DNA of 10,836 nt, taken from Propionibacteriaceae bacterium (GTDB lineage Bacteria > Actinomycetota > Actinomycetes > Propionibacteriales > Propionibacteriaceae). Of this stretch, positions 6,314 through 10,836 are shown one piece after another. Made by a program: the position numbers and the translations under genes. Within the stretch, counting starts at the first letter, position 1; each line of letters opens with the position of its first letter. The notes under the pieces were generated by a model. The model worked only from the letters and a program-made list of their open reading frames with translations, was not told the DNA's origin and searched no databases. The DNA lies in assembly GCA_031265725.1 (NCBI GenBank), contig JAISCH010000107.1, positions 1 to 10,836 of the forward strand. Direction: 5' to 3'.

Positions 6314-6344
6314 GACCTAACGCATCGAAGCAAAGGACGACCAA

Positions 6345-7652
6345 ATGCGACTCAAATTCATCGCGGGGCTAGCTGCCGCAGCTCTGGCTCTCACCACACT
6401 GTCAGCGTGTGGGACGCCAGAGACTCCTCCATCCAGCGGTGGTGGTGAGGCTCCTCCTGCTGACACTGCCACCCAATCCGAAGTCTTCACTTGGTGGACT
6501 TCCGGCTCCGAGGCTCTTGGCCTGACTGCCCTGGAGGGCGTGCTCAAGGCGAAGTACCCGAATGTGGAATTCGTCAACGGCGGCGTGGCCGGCGGTGGCG
6601 GCTCAGCCAAAGAGCTGTTGCAGTCCCGGCTGCAGGCCGGAGACCCGCCCGACTCCTTCCAGGTCCACGCTGGTGCCGAGGCTCAGGACTACATCAAGGC
6701 CGGTCAGGTGACCGATGTCTCCGCGTTGTACTCCGAGTTCGGCCTCACCACCGTCTTCCCGGAGTCATTGATCACCCTGCTCACCTCTGAGGGCAAGATC
6801 TACACCATCCCGTCCAACGTCCACCGCGCCAACGTGCTGTGGGCCTCGGTCCCGGTGCTGGAGAAGTGCGGCCTCGACACGGCGAATGCCTATTACGCCA
6901 CCATCGCTGACTTCGCCACTGCGCTGGACAAGTGCAAGAAGGCTGGCGTCGAGTCTCCATTGGCCGTCGGCAACACCTGGACCCAAGTCCACCTGTTAGA
7001 GACGGTGCTGCTCGCCGATCTGGGCGCGGAGAAGTACAACGGCCTGTTCAACGGCGCTACCGACTGGGCGGGTGCCGATGTCAAGAAGGCTCTGGAAGAC
7101 TTCGCCAAGTTGATGAGCTTCACCAACGCCGACCGTGACACTATCGACTGGGAACCGGCCACCACCAAGGTGCTCGACGGCACTGCGGCCTTCAACATCA
7201 TGGGCGACTGGGTTCCGGCACTGCTGGATTCCAAGAGCTTGATAGCTGGCAAGGATTACCTCTACGCAGCGTCTCCGGGCACTGAGGGCAGCTTCGACTT
7301 CCTGGCTGACTCCTTCTCGCTGACCGAGGGCGCACCGCACCCCGATGGCGCAAAGGCCTGGCTGGACAACATCTCCTCCAAGGAAGGCCAGATCGCCTTC
7401 AACAAGGTGAAGGGTTCCATCCCGGCGCGCACCGACATCGACTTGGCCGCTGAGGGCTTCTCGGAGTACCAGCAGTCCGCTGCCGCCTCCTTCGCGCGTG
7501 ACGCCATCGTCGGTTCCATCCAGCACGGAGCCGCCGCGACCATCAAGCAAGGCAACGACACCAACACCGCCGTCTCGAAGTTCACCACTTCCAAGATGGG
7601 CGCTGAGGACGTGGCCACGCTGCAGGCAGCCCTAGTGGCGGCCTACAAGTAG
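6345..7652 (+). CDS. Sugar ABC transporter, substrate-binding lipoprotein
   Basis: Captures sugar outside the membrane and delivers it to the two permeases downstream. The protein has 435 residues. The signal peptide MRLKFIAGLAAAALAL ends in the lipobox LSAC, with lipid-modified C22, then a Ser/Gly/Pro linker to about residue 45. The mature part begins VFTWWTSGSEALGL and includes GGVAGGGGSAKELLQSRL and AGDPPDSFQVHAGAE. This pattern recalls glucose/mannose-binding proteins of the GtsA type in family 1 of extracellular solute-binding proteins. IPSNVHRANVLW and NIMGDWVP are further family features. AAAGGA stands about 8 bases before ATG 6345. First gene of the operon and followed by a hairpin. 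Glucose or mannose is the best guess; an amino sugar cannot be excluded given the kinase type. Confidence 0.92.
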   Translation: MRLKFIAGLAAAALALTTLSACGTPETPPSSGGGEAPPADTATQSEVFTWWTSGSEALGLTALEGVLKAKYPNVEFVNGGVAGGGGSAKELLQSRLQAGDPPDSFQVHAGAEAQDYIKAGQVTDVSALYSEFGLTTVFPESLITLLTSEGKIYTIPSNVHRANVLWASVPVLEKCGLDTANAYYATIADFATALDKCKKAGVESPLAVGNTWTQVHLLETVLLADLGAEKYNGLFNGATDWAGADVKKALEDFAKLMSFTNADRDTIDWEPATTKVLDGTAAFNIMGDWVPALLDSKSLIAGKDYLYAASPGTEGSFDFLADSFSLTEGAPHPDGAKAWLDNISSKEGQIAFNKVKGSIPARTDIDLAAEGFSEYQQSAAASFARDAIVGSIQHGAAATIKQGNDTNTAVSKFTTSKMGAEDVATLQAALVAAYK

Positions 7653-7666
7653 GTTCTGAACTGATG

Positions 7667-7705
7667 AGCTGCGGCCTCGCGTTCCTTCGGCGCGGGGCCG
7701 CAGCT
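7667..7705 (+). other. Large intra-operon mRNA hairpin after the binding-protein gene
   Basis: Arms at 7667-7681 and 7691-7705 pair over 15 bases with one G-T pair and a 9-base loop (7682-7690). The core arms are AGCTGCGGCC and GGCCGCAGCT. It starts 14 bases after the stop codon and has no T-tract. It could protect the binding-protein mRNA from 3' decay or partly stop transcription, so that the binding protein exceeds the permeases, as hairpins do in malE-malF regions. The role is inferred. Confidence 0.7.
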
Positions 7706-7719
7706 ACTTACTGAACCAG

Positions 7720-7767
7720 GGCTGGCGGCGCAATAGCCGACGGGGATATCAAGACGCTGCGCCAGCC
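7720..7767 (+). repeat. Second, weaker inverted repeat before the first permease gene
   Basis: GGCTGGCG (7720-7727) and CGCCAGCC (7760-7767) are perfect 8-base arms around a 32-base loop. It lies in the 162-base gap between binding-protein and permease genes. It may be a second mRNA fold; no function can be read from it. Confidence 0.4.
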
Positions 7768-7814
7768 TGATCCAAGGGCGCGATAATCGTCGCAAACCAC
7801 TAGCAAGGCACTCA

Positions 7815-8714
7815 ATGAAGAAACTGAAAGCCTACGGGCCACCGGTCCTGATGATCGCGCCGTCACTCATCCTGATCGGAATCTTCGTCTACTACCTGAT
7901 CTTCGGGTCAGTGCAGACCTCGATGACCGACATCCACGAGCTCGCCCAGGCCACTGGCCGTCAGGAGAGCCACTTCGTCGGGTTGGAGAACTACGCCACC
8001 CTGCTCACCTCCCCCGATTTCTTGCACTCATTGCGCAACCTGCTGGTCTACACCCTGGCCTTCATCGCCGGGACGATGTTCTTCGGCTTCCTCTGGGCCT
8101 GGCTGTTGGATCGGCGGTCCAAGGCCGAAGGCGTGTTCCGCTCGCTCTACCTGTTCCCGATGGCGGTCTCCTCGGTGGCCGCTGGCGTGGTGTGGCAGTG
8201 GCTGCTCAACTCATCCACCGGCCAGGAGGCGTCCGGCTTGAACCGGCTCTTCCAGTACATCGGCCTGGGCGGACTGCAGAACGGCTGGATCACCGACCAG
8301 GACTGGGGCATCCTCGGCATCGCCATGCCGGCCATCTGGCAGATGGCGGGCTACATCATGGCGCTGTTCCTGGCTGGCTTCCGGGGCATCCCCGACGAGT
8401 TGCGCGAAGCGGCCAGGGTGGACGGGGCTAGCGAGTGGAAGATCTACCGTTATGTGCTCTTCCCGCAGTTGTCCCCCATCGCCCTCAGCGCACTGATCAT
8501 CCTCGGCCACATGTCGTTGAAAATCTTCGACCTGGTGGTGGCGATCACCGGGGGATACACCTACTACCCGACCAAAGTCCCCGCCGTGGACATGGCGTTC
8601 TACCTGAACTCCGGCGACTACGCGCTGGCCTCCACCGTCGGCGTGGTGCTGCTGCTGATAATCCTGGTACTCATCGTGCCTTACCTGGTGCATGTCGCTA
8701 AGGAGGACAAGTGA
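7815..8714 (+). CDS. Sugar ABC transporter permease (MalF/UgpA type)
   Basis: One of two membrane channel subunits for sugar uptake. The protein has 299 residues with about six hydrophobic segments: about 10-32, 74-98, 108-130, 165-188, 218-242 and 270-293. The cytoplasmic loop IPDELREAARVDGASEWKIYRYVLFPQ (192-218) is the EAA motif that docks the ATP-binding subunit, with the conserved EAARVDGA core. ATG 7815 has AAGG 6 bases upstream. Its stop overlaps the GTG start of the next permease by 4 bases. The 162-base gap before it contains two inverted repeats and no clear new promoter, so it is probably expressed by read-through from 6257-6286. Confidence 0.93.
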   Translation: MKKLKAYGPPVLMIAPSLILIGIFVYYLIFGSVQTSMTDIHELAQATGRQESHFVGLENYATLLTSPDFLHSLRNLLVYTLAFIAGTMFFGFLWAWLLDRRSKAEGVFRSLYLFPMAVSSVAAGVVWQWLLNSSTGQEASGLNRLFQYIGLGGLQNGWITDQDWGILGIAMPAIWQMAGYIMALFLAGFRGIPDELREAARVDGASEWKIYRYVLFPQLSPIALSALIILGHMSLKIFDLVVAITGGYTYYPTKVPAVDMAFYLNSGDYALASTVGVVLLLIILVLIVPYLVHVAKEDK

Positions 8715-9655
8715 GTAATTCGACACTGCCCAGTCCGGGCCTGACCGCTTTCGACAACGCCCCGGCAGCGCGCGCCGATAAGAAGAAAGGCGGTTTCGAT
8801 TGGGGCCGCCTGGTCCGCTACCTGCTGCTGTTCTTCTTTTTGATCGTCGTGCTGATCCCGGTGTACGTGCTGGTCATCACCAGTTTCAAGGGCATCGGTG
8901 ACGCCTCACCAGACCGGGCCTGGATCTTCCCGCAGGAATTCATCGGTGACAACTGGCTGACCGCCTTCTTCGGTGACGACCTGGCCAAGGCCAACCCGAG
9001 CATCGGCGCGGCGCTGGGCCGGACCCTGCTGATGGTGGTCCCGGCTGCGGTGATCTCGTCGTTCCTCGGCTCGATGAACGGATTCGTGCTCTCCCGCTGG
9101 CGCTTCCCCTACGCCAATGTCGTGTTCACCCTGTTGCTGTTCGGCATGTTCATCCCCTACCAGGCGGTGATGGTGCCGCTCTACCGGATGATGACCGAGC
9201 TGTGGAAGTACACCCCGCTGACCCAGGGCACGCCGTCGTTGATCTTGCTGCATGTGATCTACGGCATCCCGATCACCACGCTGATCTTCCGCAACTACTA
9301 CCAGTCGGTGCCGAAAGAGTTGATTGAATCCGCCAAGGTGGACGGCGCGGGAATGCTGCGCACCTATAGCAACGTGGTGCTGCCGATCTCCATCCCCAGC
9401 TTTGTGGTGGTGCTGATCTGGCAGTTCACCTCGGCCTGGAACGACTTCCTCTTCGCGGTCTTCTTCGGCGGCAACCCTGGCACCCAGGCCCCGGTCACCG
9501 TCACCTTGAACATGATCGCCAAAGGCTCGATCATGACCGACTACGGCATCACTATGGCGGCCGCCTTCCTGGCCTCGGTGCCGACCCTGTTGATCTATGT
9601 GCTGCTCGGCAAGTACTTCGTCGGCGGCCTGATGGCCGGCTCAGTGAAGGGATAG
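8711..9655 (+). CDS. Sugar ABC transporter permease (MalG/UgpE type)
   Basis: Second membrane channel subunit, 314 residues. A Lys-rich cytoplasmic N terminus (23-27 DKKKG) precedes the first membrane helix (about 36-57); further helices lie near 104-126, 134-156, 174-194, 226-250 and 281-303. The EAA loop is PKELIESAKVDGAGMLRTYSNVVLP (201-225). The start is GTG 8711 in a GTGA overlap with the preceding stop, and AAGGAGG stands just upstream (8699-8705), so coupled translation is likely. The family ending GKYFVGGLMAGSVKG is intact. The kinase gene starts 2 bases after its stop. Confidence 0.93.
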   Translation: MSNSTLPSPGLTAFDNAPAARADKKKGGFDWGRLVRYLLLFFFLIVVLIPVYVLVITSFKGIGDASPDRAWIFPQEFIGDNWLTAFFGDDLAKANPSIGAALGRTLLMVVPAAVISSFLGSMNGFVLSRWRFPYANVVFTLLLFGMFIPYQAVMVPLYRMMTELWKYTPLTQGTPSLILLHVIYGIPITTLIFRNYYQSVPKELIESAKVDGAGMLRTYSNVVLPISIPSFVVVLIWQFTSAWNDFLFAVFFGGNPGTQAPVTVTLNMIAKGSIMTDYGITMAAAFLASVPTLLIYVLLGKYFVGGLMAGSVKG

Positions 9656-9657
9656 CC

Positions 9658-10548
9658 ATGACGAAGCTGGCCATCGACTCCGGCCAGACCGGAATCAAAG
9701 TCCGGGCCGGGAGCGCTAGCGCGACCTACCCAGGCATTCGGACGAACGTCCCGCTGTTTCCGCAATTGGCTGAGGTCATCCAGGCGGCAGCGGGACAATT
9801 CGGGATAACCCCTGACCAAGTCGCCATCGGCACCACCGGGCTGACCGCCGTCGAAGCCGATCCGGCCGAGTTGCTGGCCTCGCTCATCCCGGCCGGGGTG
9901 CGGTCGGTAGTCTTGGCGCACGACTCGGTCACCTCGTTCCTCGGCGCGATGGGCTACCAGCACGGCGTGGTCAGCGCTGCCGGGACCGGTGTGGTGACCC
10001 TCGGCGTCGGGCCGCTAGGACACTCCAGGGTGGACGGCTGGGGCAATCTCATCGGTGACGCCGGGTCGGGATATTGGATCGGACGCCTCGGCTTGGACCA
10101 GGTGATGCGGGCTTTCGACGGACGCGGCCCGGCCACCGCGTTGACCGAGGTGGTGACCAGGGAATTCCCGGCGCTCGAAGACGCCTACATCAAGCTGCAG
10201 ACCGACCCGGACCGGGTGCGCCGCATCGCCGGATTCGCCAAGGCGGTCGCCCGACTCGCTGACCACGACGAGGTCTGCGCCCAGGTCTGCGCCCAGGCCG
10301 GGACCGAATTGGCCTGTTCCGCCGCCGCCGCTGTGGCCAACGTCGGCTTGGACTCCCCGCGCATCTCGCTCATCGGCGGGGTATTCAAAGCCGAGCCCAT
10401 CATGCGGGCCTGCGTGTCCAAGCTGACTGAACGTTGGCCCGGGTTCCAGCCCTACCCAGCCCACGGAGACGGCCTCGACGGTGTTGAAGCCCTCTTCGAC
10501 CTCCCCGCCGAGCATCCGCTGGCCGAGCTGGTCCGGGTAGCCCGCTGA
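9658..10548 (+). CDS. BadF/BadG/BcrA/BcrD-family sugar kinase (N-acetylglucosamine-kinase-like)
   Basis: ASKHA-fold kinase of 296 residues that probably phosphorylates the imported sugar in the cytoplasm. Visible motifs: phosphate-1 loop AIDSGQTGIK (D7, T11), AHDS with likely catalytic D89, phosphate-2 loop SAAGTGVVTLG (106-116), sugar-site DGWG (126-129) and GDAGSGYWIGR (133-143), and adenosine region ISLIGGVFKAEP (236-247). The DGWG...GDxGSGYWIGR block is characteristic of N-acetylglucosamine-kinase-like members rather than the ROK glucokinases usual in actinobacteria. ATG 9658 follows the permease stop by 2 bases, with GAAGGG upstream, so it belongs to the operon. The substrate could be glucosamine, N-acetylglucosamine or glucose; no deacetylase or deaminase gene is nearby. 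A 12-base tandem duplication gives VCAQ twice near residue 206. Confidence 0.85.
   Translation: MTKLAIDSGQTGIKVRAGSASATYPGIRTNVPLFPQLAEVIQAAAGQFGITPDQVAIGTTGLTAVEADPAELLASLIPAGVRSVVLAHDSVTSFLGAMGYQHGVVSAAGTGVVTLGVGPLGHSRVDGWGNLIGDAGSGYWIGRLGLDQVMRAFDGRGPATALTEVVTREFPALEDAYIKLQTDPDRVRRIAGFAKAVARLADHDEVCAQVCAQAGTELACSAAAAVANVGLDSPRISLIGGVFKAEPIMRACVSKLTERWPGFQPYPAHGDGLDGVEALFDLPAEHPLAELVRVAR
10271..10294 (+). repeat. In-frame 12-base tandem duplication in the kinase gene
   Basis: AGGTCTGCGCCC occurs twice in direct succession and continues AGG. It adds four residues (VCAQVCAQ) to a helix without breaking the frame. It looks like a slippage event. Confidence 0.8.
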
Positions 10549-10564
10549 AGCCGACAGCCAACCC

Positions 10565-10602
10565 GGAGTTGGTCCCACTCCCCCAGTTTTGGGACAAACT
10601 CC
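10565..10602 (+). terminator. Hairpin ending the sugar operon
   Basis: GGAGTTGGTCCCA (10565-10577) and TGGGACAAACTCC (10590-10602) pair over 13 positions with one mismatch and a 12-base loop. It begins 17 bases after the kinase stop and lies before the CIRCE region. Only scattered T residues follow, so termination is inferred from position and stem strength. Confidence 0.65.
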
Positions 10603-10622
10603 AATCCAGACCTCTCTTTCCA

Positions 10623-10649
10623 CTTGCACTCTCCTAGTGAGAGTGCTAA
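10623..10649. promoter_or_regulatory. CIRCE element 1 (HrcA operator)
   Basis: GCACTC, 9 bases, GAGTGCTAA. This matches the CIRCE consensus (TTAGCACTC-N9-GAGTGCTAA) except in the outer three bases of the left arm. CIRCE is the binding site of the heat-shock repressor HrcA. Confidence 0.93.
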
Positions 10650-10652
10650 ACA
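10624..10652 (+). promoter_or_regulatory. Possible groEL promoter embedded in CIRCE 1
   Basis: TTGCAC (10624-10629) and TAAACA (10647-10652) are 17 bases apart. The start would fall near 10659, at the edge of the second CIRCE, so HrcA binding would block both polymerase entry and start. The -10 match is moderate. Confidence 0.45.
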
Positions 10653-10657
10653 TGTAG

Positions 10658-10684
10658 TTAGCACTCTCCTAGTGAGAGTGCCAC
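10658..10684. promoter_or_regulatory. CIRCE element 2 (HrcA operator)
   Basis: TTAGCACTC, 9 bases, GAGTGCCAC; the left arm is a perfect consensus arm. The spacer TCCTAGTGA is identical to that of element 1, and the elements repeat every 35 bases. Located about 110 bases before groEL. Confidence 0.93.
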
Positions 10685-10791
10685 CGTCTGGCTTGATGAG
10701 ATCGTCGGCGCGAGAGTGTCGGCATCGTCCGTCGCGGGCATCGGCCAAGACATTGACCAATGTCCAAACAAACGAAGGATTGCCGAAAGCA

Positions 10792-10836
10792 ATGGCAAAA
10801 CTGATTGAATTCAATGTCGAGGCACGCCGTGCGCTT
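10792..10836 (+). CDS. groL: 60 kDa chaperonin GroEL, first 15 codons (cut by window edge)
   Basis: ATP-driven folding chamber subunit of the cytoplasm. The visible residues MAKLIEFNVEARRAL match the characteristic GroEL start ('MAKxIxFxxEARR'). The two CIRCE elements upstream are the expected control of this gene. No groES gene precedes it here, so it is probably a solitary groEL copy, as many actinobacteria carry in addition to a groES-groEL pair. GAAGGA lies about 14 bases and GAAAG about 2 bases before ATG 10792, neither ideal. The rest of the gene is outside the window. Confidence 0.88.
   Translation, partial: MAKLIEFNVEARRAL

Noticed and set aside
10751..10762. Small palindrome CATTG-AC-CAATG in the groEL leader
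   Set aside because: Five-base arms are likely by chance and no regulator or structure can be linked to it.

Overview
The window has high GC content, GTGA/ATGA gene overlaps, shared-promoter sugar ABC genes without a local ATPase, TANNNT-type leaderless starts and a CIRCE-controlled groEL. Together these suggest a Gram-positive actinobacterium, perhaps related to the Propionibacteriaceae. That placement is inferred from gene style and was not tested.

Left part, minus strand (1-4939). Reading in the direction of transcription, a tight cluster begins with a ParD-type antitoxin and a ParE-type toxin. A lipoprotein VanY-like D,D-carboxypeptidase follows, and then a 743-residue 6-phosphofructokinase built of two fused PFK domains, as in animals and fungi. 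The first three genes are joined by 4-base stop/start overlaps, and only 22 bases separate the peptidase from the PFK. After a 98-base gap comes a membrane-anchored protein with an SH3-like domain and a C-terminal HxH peptidase-like domain. The beginning of glucose-6-phosphate isomerase (pgi) runs off the left edge.

Middle (4940-6344). A perfect hairpin separates the toxin-antitoxin promoter from the end of a LacI-family repressor gene. Between that repressor and the divergent sugar operon lies a 296-base control region. It holds two back-to-back promoters with consensus TTGACA boxes, and a separate inverted repeat at each predicted start site.

Right part, plus strand (6345-10548). This is a sugar-import operon: a lipoprotein substrate-binding protein resembling glucose/mannose-type binding proteins, two permeases, and a BadF/N-acetylglucosamine-kinase-like sugar kinase. 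A large hairpin sits between the binding-protein gene and the first permease gene. No ATP-binding subunit is present. A strong hairpin ends the operon, followed by two tandem CIRCE elements and the first 15 codons of groEL at the right edge.

Taken together, uptake, phosphorylation, isomerisation and the PFK step lie within one 10.8 kb locus. This is consistent with one segment devoted to hexose entry into glycolysis. The most unusual single item is the eukaryote-like tandem PFK and its position downstream of a toxin-antitoxin/cell-wall peptidase operon. No clearly new defence or mobile system was found, and no tRNA, rRNA, CRISPR or insertion sequence was seen.
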